From Shewanella morhuae (lineage in GTDB: Bacteria; Pseudomonadota; Gammaproteobacteria; Enterobacterales; Shewanellaceae): DNA of 64,000 nt. Below are positions 1 through 10,123 of the stretch, in pieces. A program made the position numbers and the translations under genes. The number at the start of each line of letters is the position of its first letter. The stretch's first letter is position 1. The DNA lies in NCBI RefSeq assembly GCF_900156405.1, contig NZ_FTNN01000001.1:84332-148331 (forward strand), in the 5' to 3' direction. Below the pieces are notes generated by a model that worked only from the letters and a program-made list of their open reading frames with translations, was not told the origin of the DNA and searched no databases.

Positions 1-179
1 CTATCTAACTACTTATCCGTATTGATATTTGTGTTTAGATAGTTTTCCTTTGTTAGACTCTTGCCAATTTTCTGGCCTGACCAGCCTAAACTCCCTATAC
101 TTGCAACGAATATCGCTATATTAAAAAATGGTGATATGTAGTGACCCTACCTACTTAAAATAAAAAGGCATCCAGTTCC

Positions 180-1469
180 ATGTTAGAAAAATTGTTCAAA
201 CTTAAACAAAATCAAACGAGCCTCAAGCAGGAAGCTATCGCAGGTTTGACCACCTTTATGACCATGGCTTACATCATTTTTGTGAATCCCATGATGTTAG
301 CTGATGCGGGCATGGACCATGGGGCTGTGTTTGTTGCCACTTGTTTAGCTGCTGCTGTTGGCTGTTTAGTGATGGGCTTGATGGCGAATTATCCTATCGC
401 GCTTGCACCTGGCATGGGGCTTAACGCCTTTTTTACTTATACCGTTGTCGGTGAGATGGGTTACAGCTGGGAAACTGCCTTAGGTGCAGTATTCCTGTCG
501 GGAATTTGCTTTTTAATCTTATCCTTAGTGCGAATTCGAGAGTGGATTGTAAATAGCATCCCTATGTCGCTGCGTATTGGTATTGCCGCGGGTATTGGTT
601 TGTTCCTTGCGCTGATCGGCCTTAAGAGTGCGGGTATTGTGGTGGCAAGCCCCGCAACACTGGTGACTTTAGGCGATATTACTGCCTTTCCGGCTGTGAT
701 GGCGGTGTTAGGTTTTTTCCTGATTATTGCGTTAGTGCAACGTGGGATGAAGTCGGCGGTGATGTTAAGCATCCTGATTATCACTGGCCTTGGGCTGATA
801 TTTGGCGATGTGCAGTATAACGGTATTGTGTCTATGCCACCGTCTATCATGCCAACATTTATGAAGATGGACTTATCTCAAGTATTTGAAGTTAGTATGT
901 TATCGGTCGTATTCGCCTTCTTGTTCGTCGATTTATTTGATACATCAGGTACCTTAGTTGCCGTTGCGCAGCGCGGTGGTTTTCTTGACGATAAGGGTCG
1001 CTTACCACGTTTAAATCGTGCTTTAACTGCCGACAGTTTAGCAACGATTGTAGGTGCAGCGTTTGGAACGTCGACGACAACCAGTTATGTAGAAAGTACC
1101 GCGGGCGTCAGTGTAGGCGGTCGTACTGGTTTAACCGCTGTGGTGGTGGGATTACTGTTTATTGCCGCATTATTTGTATCGCCATTGGCAGGCATGATCC
1201 CTGCTTACGCCACGGCGGGTGCATTGTTTTATGTGGCTATTTTGATGATGTCAGGGCTTATGCATGTGGAATGGGAAGATTTAACCGAAGCCGCCCCAGT
1301 CGTTGTGGTGTGTATTTTAATGCCGCTGACCTTTTCTATCGCGACGGGCATTGCCTTCGGGATGATTTCCTATGCGGCGATTAAGTTAATGACCGGCCGC
1401 TTTAGCGACCTCAATGTGGGTATATTAGTGATTGCAGCACTGTTTTTAGCTAAATTCATTTATAGCTAA
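180..1469 (+). CDS. NCS2-family purine (adenine/guanine/hypoxanthine) permease
   Basis: A 429-residue, very hydrophobic protein with about 12-14 predicted membrane segments, the usual size for the AzgA/GhxP/PurP branch of the NCS2 nucleobase:cation symporters. Visible family signatures are the N-terminal GLTTFMTMAYIIFVNP stretch, GMGLNAFF near residue 80, VDLFDTSGT near 255, and the substrate-site region YVESTAG...GGRTGLTA near 303-320. It should import a purine base with protons across the inner membrane. The ATG is preceded by a weak AAGG. It is monocistronic, with a terminator about 105 bases after its stop. Which purine it carries cannot be read from the sequence. Confidence 0.9.
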   Translation: MLEKLFKLKQNQTSLKQEAIAGLTTFMTMAYIIFVNPMMLADAGMDHGAVFVATCLAAAVGCLVMGLMANYPIALAPGMGLNAFFTYTVVGEMGYSWETALGAVFLSGICFLILSLVRIREWIVNSIPMSLRIGIAAGIGLFLALIGLKSAGIVVASPATLVTLGDITAFPAVMAVLGFFLIIALVQRGMKSAVMLSILIITGLGLIFGDVQYNGIVSMPPSIMPTFMKMDLSQVFEVSMLSVVFAFLFVDLFDTSGTLVAVAQRGGFLDDKGRLPRLNRALTADSLATIVGAAFGTSTTTSYVESTAGVSVGGRTGLTAVVVGLLFIAALFVSPLAGMIPAYATAGALFYVAILMMSGLMHVEWEDLTEAAPVVVVCILMPLTFSIATGIAFGMISYAAIKLMTGRFSDLNVGILVIAALFLAKFIYS

Positions 1470-1547
1470 CGGTATTTATAGTGAAGCACCATAGGCCATA
1501 TTCGAGTGTCCGATGAGTCAGCTTTGCTAGCGAAAATCAGTATGCAT

Positions 1548-1566
1548 ATTGTCTACAATAGACAAT
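1548..1566. repeat. 8-bp inverted repeat before the terminator
   Basis: ATTGTCTA and TAGACAAT are separated by three bases. It sits just upstream of the rho-independent terminator in the permease-proB gap. It could be an operator half-site pair or simply a second RNA hairpin; no function is assigned. Confidence 0.5.
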
Positions 1567-1574
1567 ATTTTTTG

Positions 1575-1602
1575 AGGGTCATCCAACAGATGACCCTTTT
1601 TT
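1575..1602 (+). terminator. Rho-independent terminator
   Basis: A 9-bp perfect stem (AGGGTCATC/GATGACCCT) with a five-base loop is followed by a run of T. It ends the permease transcript, or attenuates read-through toward proB, whose start lies about 110 bases downstream. Confidence 0.85.
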
Positions 1603-1714
1603 ATGTGCAATTTCTAGCAAACTGCAAAATTTATCTCTCGTTAACCACTCCTTGCTACCAATTACCCAGCGGATTAGGTATAAGGATTGTTCGGTTATTT
1701 TTAACAAATGAATA

Positions 1715-2833
1715 ATGAACTTAAGTGATATTGCGTACCGCCGTGTGGTAGTGAAATTAGGGACGAGTGTGCTGACCTCTGGCAGTAAACAGCTAGATAA
1801 AGCCCACATGGTTGAGCTTGCTCGTCAAATGGCCGCGCTGATGAAGTCAGGGGTCGAAGTCGTATTATGCACCTCAGGAGCCATTGCCGCAGGGCGTGAG
1901 CATCTCCAATACCCGATACTGCCCGACACTATGGCCAATAAGCAGTTATTAGCCGCTGTCGGGCAAAGTCAGTTAATCCTCGCTTGGTCACAACTCTTTA
2001 GTATTTATGGGCTGCATGTGGGCCAATTGTTGCTGACCCGTGCTGATTTGCAGGATAGAGAACGTTACCTGAATGCCCGTGACACGCTTAATGCCTTGTT
2101 AGCCAATAATATTGTGCCAATCATCAATGAAAACGATGCAGTGGCTACTAATGAAATCAAAGTTGGTGATAACGACAATCTATCGGCCCGTGCCGCGCTG
2201 CTGTGTGATGCCGATTTATTGATTTTATTGACGGATCAGAAAGGCTTATTTGATGCCGACCCACGCACTAATCCCGATGCTAAATTGATTTCGCAGGTAG
2301 TCAAAATTGACGATAGCCTACGGATGCTGGCGGGCGGTTCTGTGTCGGGTTTAGGCACTGGCGGTATGTCGACGAAATTAGAAGCGGCCGATATTGCTCG
2401 CCGCGCGGGGATAGAAGTGGTGATCGCCTCTGGCCATCACCCTGATGTGATTAAAAAAGTGGTGAGCAAGGAATCGGTTGGCACGCATTTTAGTGCCATC
2501 GAAAATCCGCTCGAAAGCCGTAAACAGTGGATTTTAGCTGGCCCTGCGACCCAAGGCTCTTTAGTGCTCGATGCCGGCGCGGTCAAAGCCGTGACTGATA
2601 AGGGCCGCAGCTTATTGTCTAAAGGTATCGTAGGCGTTAAAGGCCAATTTGAGCGCGGCGCAACACTGCAATTAGTCGATCAACAGGGTAAGGTAATAGC
2701 CAAAGGGATGACACGCTATTGTGCTCAAGCCCTAGGTTTAATCGCAGGTAAACATTCCGACGAGATCGAGTCAGTACTCGGTTACGATTATGGTGATGCA
2801 ATAGTGCACCGCAACGACATGGTAGTCCTATAA
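1715..2833 (+). CDS. proB: Glutamate 5-kinase
   Basis: Phosphorylates L-glutamate to gamma-glutamyl phosphate, the first and proline-inhibited step of proline synthesis. At 372 residues it matches the two-domain bacterial form: an amino-acid kinase domain (about 1-255) with [22 protein letters not shown] and [26 protein letters not shown] motifs, then a C-terminal PUA domain (about 275-360). The proA start codon follows its stop with no gap, so the two are translationally coupled, which fits channelling of the labile acyl phosphate to ProA. Confidence 0.97.
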   Translation: MNLSDIAYRRVVVKLGTSVLTSGSKQLDKAHMVELARQMAALMKSGVEVVLCTSGAIAAGREHLQYPILPDTMANKQLLAAVGQSQLILAWSQLFSIYGLHVGQLLLTRADLQDRERYLNARDTLNALLANNIVPIINENDAVATNEIKVGDNDNLSARAALLCDADLLILLTDQKGLFDADPRTNPDAKLISQVVKIDDSLRMLAGGSVSGLGTGGMSTKLEAADIARRAGIEVVIASGHHPDVIKKVVSKESVGTHFSAIENPLESRKQWILAGPATQGSLVLDAGAVKAVTDKGRSLLSKGIVGVKGQFERGATLQLVDQQGKVIAKGMTRYCAQALGLIAGKHSDEIESVLGYDYGDAIVHRNDMVVL

Positions 2834-4123
2834 GTGAGGTCCGTTTTGAGTCAAATTCAGCAAGAGCAATACATACAGCAACTTGGTATTAATGCTAAAC
2901 AGGCAAGTTATGCTTTAGCAAGCTTAACTGCAATCCAAAAAGCTGAGTTACTCAAAGCCATCGCCGATGCGTTAACTCAGAATACATTGGCGATTTTAGC
3001 CGCGAATGCTAAAGATGTGGCTGCGGCTAAAGCGGATGGGCTAACCTATGCGATGATTGATCGATTATTGTTAGACGAGGCGCGTTTAGCGAGCATCATT
3101 AGTGATATTGCTGATGTTGTTCGCCTTGCTGACCCCGTTGGCGAAGAGTTCGGCAGTCAATTACTCGATAACGGTTTAAGGCTCACTCGCCGCCGCGTAC
3201 CGCTTGGGGTTATCGGGGTTATTTATGAAGCGCGGCCCAATGTAACCGTTGATATTGCAGTGCTGGCACTCAAAACTGGCAATGCCATCATTCTTCGTGG
3301 TGGCAAAGAAACGCTGCAATCTAATAAACTCATTAGCGATGTGATCCGCAGCGCCGTAGTCGCCCAAGGTTTACCTATTGATGCGGTGCAATTTATCGAC
3401 TCGCCAGATAGATCCTTAGTGACAGGTTTACTTAAGCTTGACCAATATGTCGATATGATAGTGCCTCGTGGTGGTCAAGCGTTGCAGCGTTTATGCGCCG
3501 AGCAGGCGACAATACCAGTTATTTTAGGGGGTATTGGTATTTGCCATTTATATGTCGATAAAAATGCCGACCTTGAACGCGCGCTCGCGGTGATAGCTAA
3601 CGCTAAAGTGCAGCGTCCTACCGTGTGTAATGCGCTCGATACCTTGCTGGTGGATGAGCAGGTAGCGAGCACGTTTGTGCCGCAAATTGCCGAATATCTA
3701 CATAGTTTAGGTGTGCGTTTTTCAGTCTGTGAGCAAACTTATACATTGCTTGATGGCTTAGGTTTTGATGTTTCCCTTGCCAAATCCGAAGATTTTGGTA
3801 TCGAATGGTTGTCGTTAACCTTAGGTATTAAAGTGGTCAGTGACATTGACGCCGCTGTTAGCCATATTCGCGACTATTCTAGCGGCCATTCCGAAGCGAT
3901 TTTGACTGATGACATTCACGCCGCGGCGCACTTTATGAACGAAGTGAACTCAGCTGCTGTGTATGTCAATGCTAGCACGCGCTTTACCGATGGCGGCCAG
4001 TTTGGTCTTGGCGCTGAGGTTGCGGTGAGCACACAAAAACTCCACGCCCGTGGCCCAATGGGACTTGAGGCATTAACCACTTATAAATGGTTAGCATGGG
4101 GCGATTACACCAGCCGCATATAA
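2834..4123 (+). CDS. proA: Gamma-glutamyl phosphate reductase
   Basis: NADPH-dependent reduction of gamma-glutamyl phosphate to glutamate semialdehyde, the second step of proline synthesis. A 429-residue protein of the aldehyde-dehydrogenase fold; the catalytic cysteine is C265 in [13 protein letters not shown], and [17 protein letters not shown] near 125 is typical of the family. The start is GTG immediately after the proB TAA; an in-frame TTG four codons later would give a protein closer to the E. coli length. A terminator follows 22 bases after the stop. Confidence 0.97.
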   Translation: MRSVLSQIQQEQYIQQLGINAKQASYALASLTAIQKAELLKAIADALTQNTLAILAANAKDVAAAKADGLTYAMIDRLLLDEARLASIISDIADVVRLADPVGEEFGSQLLDNGLRLTRRRVPLGVIGVIYEARPNVTVDIAVLALKTGNAIILRGGKETLQSNKLISDVIRSAVVAQGLPIDAVQFIDSPDRSLVTGLLKLDQYVDMIVPRGGQALQRLCAEQATIPVILGGIGICHLYVDKNADLERALAVIANAKVQRPTVCNALDTLLVDEQVASTFVPQIAEYLHSLGVRFSVCEQTYTLLDGLGFDVSLAKSEDFGIEWLSLTLGIKVVSDIDAAVSHIRDYSSGHSEAILTDDIHAAAHFMNEVNSAAVYVNASTRFTDGGQFGLGAEVAVSTQKLHARGPMGLEALTTYKWLAWGDYTSRI

Positions 4124-4145
4124 TGTTTTTCTGTTAGAAACAAAC

Positions 4146-4177
4146 AGCCGTTAACGCCTTGCGTCGACGGCTTTTTT
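4146..4177 (+). terminator. Terminator after proBA
   Basis: AGCCGT/ACGGCT outer stem with an inner CGC/GCG pairing, followed by six T, 22 bases after proA. Confidence 0.75.
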
Positions 4178-4326
4178 ATGCGAATTAATCGATAGATTCT
4201 GCTTAATACGATTGCTATAACAGCATGTCGTGGTGTGAAAGATTTTGTGAAGGGTGGTGTGAAGGTTTGCAATGAAGGAGCTAAGGGTTAAAAGTATTAA
4301 AAATAAAACGATGATAAACAAGAGGC

Positions 4327-4629
4327 TTAATGGAATAGCTGCAGACTCGTGGCGATGATCCAAATACACAAAAATATTAATGACATTAGTGCCGTAAATT
4401 TACGAAATGGAACAATATATTCCAAGGTATAAATAAAGTATTTTTCTTGCACGCTGCGGGTGAGTAATACCGCTGGCAACATAAAACTGCAATACAACAT
4501 CACCACCATAGTAGTGAAGTCGTTACCCCAAAAATATTCGAAAACAAACAAGCCAATACAGAGCAGCATCGCCACCCAACTGAGGCGGCTTAAGCCATTT
4601 TCTGGCATCCATTGCGTTGACTTTTCCAT
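4327..4629 (-). CDS. Small membrane protein of unknown function
   Basis: A 100-residue protein with three likely membrane segments (about 17-33, 37-57, 76-97) and no recognisable motif. The ATG at 4629 is preceded by TAAGGA at a good distance; a longer frame upstream to 4692 lacks that support. It runs opposite to proBA and toward its terminator. A second, overlapping hydrophobic frame (4151-4369, minus) is probably chance. I do not recognise the family. Confidence 0.6.
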   Translation of the reverse strand: MEKSTQWMPENGLSRLSWVAMLLCIGLFVFEYFWGNDFTTMVVMLYCSFMLPAVLLTRSVQEKYFIYTLEYIVPFRKFTALMSLIFLCIWIIATSLQLFH

Positions 4630-4767
4630 ATGACTATCCTTAGTCTCGTTGACTTCTGTACAATTTATAGCTTGATGTAAGCGGTTTTTCAAACGTTTTA
4701 AATATTACATGGCTATCGTGATGGCGGTAATTGTTATATTTAGATGCAGATTATAGCTAAGTGATGG

Positions 4768-5244
4768 TTATAGCGTCTTGATGTCGGCAAACGATCCCTT
4801 ACACAGCTTGGCTAAATCTGTAGCCGCTAAGCTAATTTCTAAACCGCGGCGGCCGGCGCTCACATAAATCCTATCAAAGTTCTGCGCACTAGCATCAATC
4901 AAGGTGGGTAGTGGTTTTTTTTGTGCCAGCGGGCTAATACCGCCCACAAGATAACCCGAGGATTTTTGCGCTAATTCTGCATCGGCCATTTGCAGCTTTT
5001 TTTGTCCTAAGCATTTAGCTACGGCTTTTAAATTGAGCTGATGATCAACCGGCACTAAAGCGACCGCAAGCGGAGCGTGCATTTTATCCGTGGCAACTAA
5101 CAGGGTTTTAAATACCTGTGCCGGCTCTAGCCCTAATGTGTTGGCGGCTTCTTCGCCGTAGGCTGCACAATGTGGGTCGTGGCTGTACTCAAGGATATCA
5201 AATGGGATCTGGTTTTTTTTCACCAGACGAACAGCAGGGGTCAT
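4768..5244 (-). CDS. ybaK: Cys-tRNA(Pro)/Cys-tRNA(Cys) deacylase, YbaK/EbsC family
   Basis: A free-standing trans-editing enzyme that removes cysteine mischarged onto tRNA-Pro. The 158 residues match the single-domain YbaK fold related to the ProRS INS editing domain: start [15 protein letters not shown], the FKTLLV segment, and [18 protein letters not shown] containing the conserved glycines and catalytic lysine region. A strong AAGGAG lies before the ATG. It is 26 bases downstream of the exporter gene on the same strand and probably shares its transcript. Confidence 0.93.
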   Translation of the reverse strand: MTPAVRLVKKNQIPFDILEYSHDPHCAAYGEEAANTLGLEPAQVFKTLLVATDKMHAPLAVALVPVDHQLNLKAVAKCLGQKKLQMADAELAQKSSGYLVGGISPLAQKKPLPTLIDASAQNFDRIYVSAGRRGLEISLAATDLAKLCKGSFADIKTL

Positions 5245-5270
5245 TTTCTACTCCTTTACAATATCGATAC

Positions 5271-6191
5271 TTACTTGGCTAGCTTTGGGCCAAGCTTATT
5301 ATTGCGGTCAATATAACGCGGTAAAAGTTGCTGTAACACCATACCCGACAGAATAAAAGCGAGCCCGAGATAGGTTGCCATGGTTATGGTTTCTTGCAAA
5401 ATCCACGCGATAAATCCAATTGACATCACTGGCGATAAAAACACCATAGTGCTGATATTAGCTGTGCGGATAGCCGTTTTTAGTGCCATTAACCACAGCA
5501 CAAAAGTAATGCCCATCTCAAACAATCCTACATACATACCTGCGAATATTGCCTTAACACTAAAACTCGGTATCACATCGGTCAGCATTAACGTGACTGC
5601 GATAAAAGGTAAACCGATGAGAAAACTGAGTAATAAACTCACTACGGGATCCCCTTGATCTTTGGTATTGACGATCCAATATAAGCACCAGAGCAAGGTA
5701 CTTGTGAGGGCAAGACCAATGCCGAGCGGACTATCAAAACTAAAACCGCTGATATCGCCACCAGTGGCAATAATAAAAACCCCTGAGTAGGCAATCAATG
5801 CTGCGGCTATGTCACTTTTACGCAAATGTTGTTTTAACAAAGGCGCGGCGAGTAACGGCAGTAATACCGCCCAAGTGTAATTAAGTGACAATGCTTGCTG
5901 TGCGGGCAATAAGGCATAGGCCTTAAATAGCACCACATAGTAAAGAAAGGGATTGATAAGCCCTGTGACTAAATAAAAAGTGGGGCGGCGCAAAAACTGT
6001 TGTTGCAGCAAAGAGAGTTTACGTTGCCAGGCGAGAATACCACCAAGGGCAACAATGGAGGTGAGTACCGCCACAAAGACTAATTGCAACGGGCTGTAAT
6101 AGCTTAAGGCAATCTTAAATGCTGTGGCAACCGTAGACCATAGAAAGACCGCCGCCATACCATACACATACGCTAGATTTGAAGCCTTCAC
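5271..6191 (-). CDS. EamA/DMT-superfamily transporter
   Basis: A 306-residue inner-membrane protein with ten predicted helices arranged as two EamA repeats (about 10-145 and 160-295), typical of drug/metabolite exporters such as RhaT/YdcZ relatives. The start is GTG with AAGGTC upstream. It lies divergent from dnaK and just upstream of ybaK on the same strand. The substrate cannot be inferred; amino acids or their derivatives are common in this superfamily. Confidence 0.88.
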   Translation of the reverse strand: MKASNLAYVYGMAAVFLWSTVATAFKIALSYYSPLQLVFVAVLTSIVALGGILAWQRKLSLLQQQFLRRPTFYLVTGLINPFLYYVVLFKAYALLPAQQALSLNYTWAVLLPLLAAPLLKQHLRKSDIAAALIAYSGVFIIATGGDISGFSFDSPLGIGLALTSTLLWCLYWIVNTKDQGDPVVSLLLSFLIGLPFIAVTLMLTDVIPSFSVKAIFAGMYVGLFEMGITFVLWLMALKTAIRTANISTMVFLSPVMSIGFIAWILQETITMATYLGLAFILSGMVLQQLLPRYIDRNNKLGPKLAK

Positions 6192-6339
6192 TCTAATGAC
6201 CTTACATGGATAAATACCTGCTCAATGGGGGCTGATTGAATAACAGCCTTGGCTGATAAGCAAGACTATTTTGTATTGATAAATGTTTTATCTTGATACT
6301 GCTACGGGAAAGAAAAATTAGAAAAATTTTTTGTTCACC

Positions 6340-6367
6340 CTTGTAATTAAATTCCCTGTCCCAATAT
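6340..6367 (+). promoter_or_regulatory. Sigma-32 (heat-shock) promoter of dnaKJ
   Basis: CTTGTAA, a 13-base spacer, then CCCAATAT closely fit the RpoH consensus (CTTGAAA-N11-16-CCCCATNT). The element ends about 113 bases before the dnaK start, leaving a leader of roughly 105 bases. Confidence 0.85.
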
Positions 6368-6480
6368 AGGTATCAAGGCAGAGAAGGTGGCTAGTGATGG
6401 ACTTGATATTTAAACCATCTAGCCTCATATCAACACCAACTAAACAAATTTAGATTGAATGAAATTTTCCGGAGGACCTC

Positions 6481-8400
6481 ATGGGTAAAATTATTGGTAT
6501 CGATTTAGGCACAACAAACTCTTGTGTTGCAGTCCTCGATGGCGGCAAAGCACGTGTTATTGAAAATGCTGAAGGCGAGCGCACAACACCGTCAATCATC
6601 GCTTATACAGACGATGAAATTATTGTTGGTTCGCCAGCAAAGCGTCAGGCTGTGACTAACCCAACTAACACATTCTTCGCGATTAAGCGTTTGATCGGTC
6701 GTCGTTTTAAAGATGATGAAGTTCAACGTGACGTGAACATCATGCCATTCAAAATCATTGCAGCCGACAACGGTGATGCATGGGTTGAATCGCGTGGTAA
6801 TAAAATGGCACCACCACAAGTGTCTGCTGAAATCTTGAAAAAGATGAAGAAAACAGCAGAAGACTTTTTAGGTGAAGAAGTAACAGAAGCAGTTATTACT
6901 GTTCCTGCCTACTTTAACGATTCACAACGTCAAGCTACTAAAGATGCCGGTCGCATCGCAGGTCTTGATGTTAAGCGTATTATCAACGAACCAACGGCAG
7001 CTGCATTAGCCTACGGTATCGATAAGAAGCAAGGCGACAACATTGTTGCGGTATACGACTTAGGTGGTGGTACGTTCGATATCTCTATCATCGAAATCGA
7101 TAGCAACGATGGTGACCAAACATTTGAAGTATTGGCAACTAACGGTGATACCCACTTAGGTGGTGAAGACTTTGACAACCGTTTGATCAACTACTTAGCT
7201 GATGAATTCAAGAAAGAACAAGGTCTTGATCTGCGTAAAGATGCCTTGGCAATGCAACGTCTGAAAGAAGCGGCTGAGAAAGCGAAAATTGAGCTTTCAA
7301 GCACAAATCACACAGAAGTTAACTTGCCATACATTACAGCAGACGCAACTGGTCCTAAGCATTTAGTGATTAAAATCACTCGTGCTAAGTTAGAAGCACT
7401 GGTTGAAGACATGATTATGCGCACATTAGAGCCATTAAAAGTTGCCTTGGCTGACGCTGATTTATCAGTATCAGACATCAACGAAGTGATTCTTGTGGGT
7501 GGTCAAACACGTATGCCTAAGGTTCAAGAAGTAGTAACAAACTTCTTCGGTAAAGAACCTCGTAAAGACGTGAACCCAGACGAAGCCGTTGCCGTAGGTG
7601 CTGCGATTCAAGCCGGTGTTCTGTCGGGCGAAGTGAAAGACGTATTACTGTTAGACGTAACACCACTGTCTTTGGGTATTGAAACCATGGGCAGCGTAAT
7701 GACCAAGCTGATTGAGAAAAACACCACTATTCCTACTAAGGCGCAGCAAGTGTTCTCAACAGCCGATGACAACCAAAGTGCAGTGACAATTCACGTACTG
7801 CAAGGTGAGCGTAAGCAAGCGAGCGCGAACAAGTCATTAGGTCAGTTTAATTTAGATGGTATTGAGCCTGCACCACGCGGCCAGCCACAAATTGAAGTGA
7901 TGTTCGATATCGACGCCGACGGTATTTTACATGTGTCTGCGACAGACAAGAAAACCGGCAAGAAACAAAACATCACCATCAAAGCCTCTTCTGGTTTAAG
8001 CGAAGAAGAAGTGGCACAAATGGTACGTGATGCTGAAGCTCACGCAGATGAAGACAAAAAGTTTGAAGAGTTAGTGCAAGCACGTAACCAAGCTGACGGC
8101 TTAGTCCACGGGACTAAGAAACAAGTAGAAGAAGCGGGCGATGCACTGCCAAGCGAAGATAAAGAGAAGATCGAAGCTGCTATGGCTGCTGTTGACACTG
8201 CCATCAAAGGCAATGACAAAGAAGCCATTGAAAAGGCAACTCAAAACTTAATCGAAGCGTCTGCTAAGCTGATGGAAATTGCTCAAGCTAAGTCTCAAGC
8301 TCAAGGCGGCGACAATGCCGACGCGGGCAAACAGGCTAACGCTGCTGCCGATGATGTTGTCGATGCTGAATTTGAAGAAGTGAAAGACGACAAGAAATAA
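6481..8400 (+). CDS. dnaK: Chaperone DnaK (Hsp70)
   Basis: The 639-residue Hsp70. An N-terminal ATPase domain (about 1-385) starts [17 protein letters not shown] and carries [12 protein letters not shown] and the linker [17 protein letters not shown]. The substrate-binding domain and lid follow, with an acidic tail near [11 protein letters not shown] strong GGAGG ribosome site precedes the ATG. It refolds stress-damaged proteins with DnaJ and GrpE, and in related bacteria it also restrains sigma-32. It is transcribed with dnaJ from the heat-shock promoter upstream. Confidence 0.99.
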   Translation: MGKIIGIDLGTTNSCVAVLDGGKARVIENAEGERTTPSIIAYTDDEIIVGSPAKRQAVTNPTNTFFAIKRLIGRRFKDDEVQRDVNIMPFKIIAADNGDAWVESRGNKMAPPQVSAEILKKMKKTAEDFLGEEVTEAVITVPAYFNDSQRQATKDAGRIAGLDVKRIINEPTAAALAYGIDKKQGDNIVAVYDLGGGTFDISIIEIDSNDGDQTFEVLATNGDTHLGGEDFDNRLINYLADEFKKEQGLDLRKDALAMQRLKEAAEKAKIELSSTNHTEVNLPYITADATGPKHLVIKITRAKLEALVEDMIMRTLEPLKVALADADLSVSDINEVILVGGQTRMPKVQEVVTNFFGKEPRKDVNPDEAVAVGAAIQAGVLSGEVKDVLLLDVTPLSLGIETMGSVMTKLIEKNTTIPTKAQQVFSTADDNQSAVTIHVLQGERKQASANKSLGQFNLDGIEPAPRGQPQIEVMFDIDADGILHVSATDKKTGKKQNITIKASSGLSEEEVAQMVRDAEAHADEDKKFEELVQARNQADGLVHGTKKQVEEAGDALPSEDKEKIEAAMAAVDTAIKGNDKEAIEKATQNLIEASAKLMEIAQAKSQAQGGDNADAGKQANAAADDVVDAEFEEVKDDKK

Positions 8401-8449
8401 TGATTTGTTCTCAATCAAATCGATTGATTTCAAATAGTTAATTTCTAGG

Positions 8450-8480
8450 CGGGCGTTACGGGGCAACCCTAACGCCCGTT
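8450..8480 (+). promoter_or_regulatory. Intercistronic hairpin between dnaK and dnaJ
   Basis: CGGGCGTTA and TAACGCCCG form a 9-bp perfect stem that can extend with GGG/CCC, followed by only TTTGTT. It ends about 30 bases before the dnaJ start. It resembles a leaky terminator or mRNA-stability hairpin that would lower dnaJ expression relative to dnaK. Confidence 0.7.
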
Positions 8481-8509
8481 TGTTCAACTTAAGCCAGAAG
8501 CATGAGATT

Positions 8510-9646
8510 ATGTCAAAGCGAGATTATTACGAAGTATTAGGTGTCAGTCGTGACACCAGCGAACGTGAAATTAAAAAGGCCTACAAACGTCTGGCCATGA
8601 AGTTTCACCCAGATCGCAACCCAGGTGACAAAACCGCAGAAGCTAGCTTTAAAGAAATTAAAGAAGCTTACGAGATCCTAACCGACGCCGACAAAAAAGC
8701 GGCTTATGACCAGTTTGGTCATGCAGGTGTCGATCCTAATCGCGGTGGCGGTGGTTACGGTGGTGGACAGGGCGATTTCGGTGATATCTTCGGTGATGTC
8801 TTTGGCGATATTTTCGGCGGTGGACGTCGTGGTGGCGGTCAACGTCAAGCGGCCCGAGGCTCAGATTTACGTTACAACCTCGAATTATCACTGGAAGAAG
8901 CGGTTAAAGGTTTCACCAAAGAATTACGTATTCCCACACTGGCAAGTTGTGATCTGTGTGACGGCAGCGGCGCTAAAAAAGGCACCTCTGCAACCACTTG
9001 TGGCACCTGTCATGGCCAAGGCCAAGTACAAATGCGTCAAGGATTCTTTGCCGTACAACAAGCTTGTCCAACCTGTCATGGTCGCGGCAAGATCATCAAA
9101 GATCCTTGTACCAAGTGCCATGGCGATGGCCGTGTTGAAAAGAGCAAGACCTTATCAGTTAAAATCCCAGCTGGCGTCGATACGGGTGACCGTATTCGTT
9201 TAGCCGGTGAAGGCGAAGCAGGTGAGTTTGGTGCGCCTCCAGGGGATTTATACGTTCAGGTCAGTGTGCGTGAGCATGCGATTTTCGTCCGTGATGGTAA
9301 CAACCTCTACTGCGAAGTGCCGATATCTTTCAGTAAAGCGGCCCTAGGCGGTGAGATTGAAGTACCAACACTGGATGGTAAAGTGAGCCTTAAAATCCCA
9401 GCCGAAACGCAAACGGGTCGTATGTTCCGTTTACGTGGCAAAGGGGTTAAATCGGTTCGTAGCCATGCTGTTGGCGACTTGCTCTGCAAAGTGGTCATGG
9501 AAACGCCAGTTAGCTTAAACGAACGTCAAAAAGAACTGTTACGCGAATTTGAAGCCACCCTAACGGGTGAGTCAAGAAAGCACAGCCCAAAGGCTGAAGG
9601 TTTTTTTGATGGCGTGAAGAAGTTTTTTCAAGACTTGAATAGCTAA
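8510..9646 (+). CDS. dnaJ: Chaperone DnaJ (Hsp40)
   Basis: A 378-residue type I J-protein: J-domain (1-70) with the HPD tripeptide in [10 protein letters not shown], a Gly/Phe-rich segment with repeated FGDIFG units (about 75-115), four zinc-finger repeats ([32 protein letters not shown]; about 143-210), then the substrate-binding C-terminus. It stimulates DnaK ATPase and delivers substrates. The start [11 protein letters not shown] at 8510 is chosen because every type I DnaJ begins close to this point; the frame upstream has no ribosome site. A strong terminator follows. Confidence 0.98.
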   Translation: MSKRDYYEVLGVSRDTSEREIKKAYKRLAMKFHPDRNPGDKTAEASFKEIKEAYEILTDADKKAAYDQFGHAGVDPNRGGGGYGGGQGDFGDIFGDVFGDIFGGGRRGGGQRQAARGSDLRYNLELSLEEAVKGFTKELRIPTLASCDLCDGSGAKKGTSATTCGTCHGQGQVQMRQGFFAVQQACPTCHGRGKIIKDPCTKCHGDGRVEKSKTLSVKIPAGVDTGDRIRLAGEGEAGEFGAPPGDLYVQVSVREHAIFVRDGNNLYCEVPISFSKAALGGEIEVPTLDGKVSLKIPAETQTGRMFRLRGKGVKSVRSHAVGDLLCKVVMETPVSLNERQKELLREFEATLTGESRKHSPKAEGFFDGVKKFFQDLNS

Positions 9647-9691
9647 CTTGGTCTAGTGGCGCAGCTGTTATGTTAGTAGCGCTAGATGAAT

Positions 9692-9727
9692 AAAGCCCCG
9701 CAGTGTTTAACACCGCGGGGCTTTTTT
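9692..9727 (+). terminator. Terminator of dnaKJ
   Basis: AAAGCCCCGC pairs with GCGGGGCTTT, with a secondary GTGTTTAACAC hairpin in the loop and a T run after it. The A-rich 5' side may make it bidirectional. Confidence 0.9.
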
Positions 9728-9776
9728 ATGTTCGATTGAATACTCAGATTTTCAGAGAGTAGTGCGCAGTAACCGA

Positions 9777-9874
9777 TTAAGCACTGTCATTCCAGTGACT
9801 CGCCATTAACTCGTCCCTGAGGGCTCGACGACGGCATCCATGCCGCCAACGGTCACTTCCATGACAGTGCTTAA
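9777..9874. repeat. 98-bp palindromic element
   Basis: The ends TTAAGCACTGTCAT and ATGACAGTGCTTAA are perfect 14-bp inverted repeats. Inside, TCC faces TCC, then AGTGAC pairs with GTCACT. The centre holds two more small hairpins (CCCTGAGGG within CGTC...GACG, and GGCATCCATGCC). The whole folds as a branched cruciform. It looks like an intergenic BIME/MITE-type repeat; copy number in the genome cannot be judged from one window. Confidence 0.75.
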
Positions 9875-9934
9875 CGCCTATTAAGTCCTTCGTATATTTG
9901 ATAATCTGTAAGGTTGCCGATTTCATTCGCCTAG

Positions 9935-10057
9935 TGGCAACTAGGAAGTTTAGGCAAAAAGTTATGCCTGTCCGATCCTTTTCTTGTAGGTGGCTCAGGT
10001 GGCAGTGGTGGTATCACCTTTTCAGGTGATCCAAATTATCATAGAAATCAAAACTAA
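9935..10057 (+). other. Glycine-rich open frame without a start (possible gene remnant)
   Basis: A stop-to-stop frame of about 40 codons containing LVGGSGGSGGITFSGDPN and ending in TAA, with no credible start codon or ribosome site. It could be the tail of a lost gene or chance. No family is recognised. Confidence 0.2.
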
Positions 10058-10070
10058 AAGTTTTTAGTAT

Positions 10071-10102
10071 TAACTTCAGTCTGCTAGAGTAGACTGAAGT
10101 TA
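10071..10102. repeat. 12-bp perfect inverted repeat upstream of 10124
   Basis: TAACTTCAGTCT, an 8-base loop, then AGACTGAAGTTA, ending 21 bases before the next start codon. There is no T run, so it is not an ordinary terminator. It may be an operator or a leader hairpin of the small membrane protein. Confidence 0.6.
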
Positions 10103-10123
10103 GCCTCTGTCGAGGTATAGGTT

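Noticed and set aside
1..179. Purine riboswitch in front of the permease
   Set aside because: The conserved loop and core bases of the purine aptamer are not present in the 179 available bases.
4151..4369. 72-codon hydrophobic leftward frame beside proA
   Set aside because: It overlaps the proA terminator and the 3' end of the small membrane protein gene, and has no ribosome site; likely a shadow.
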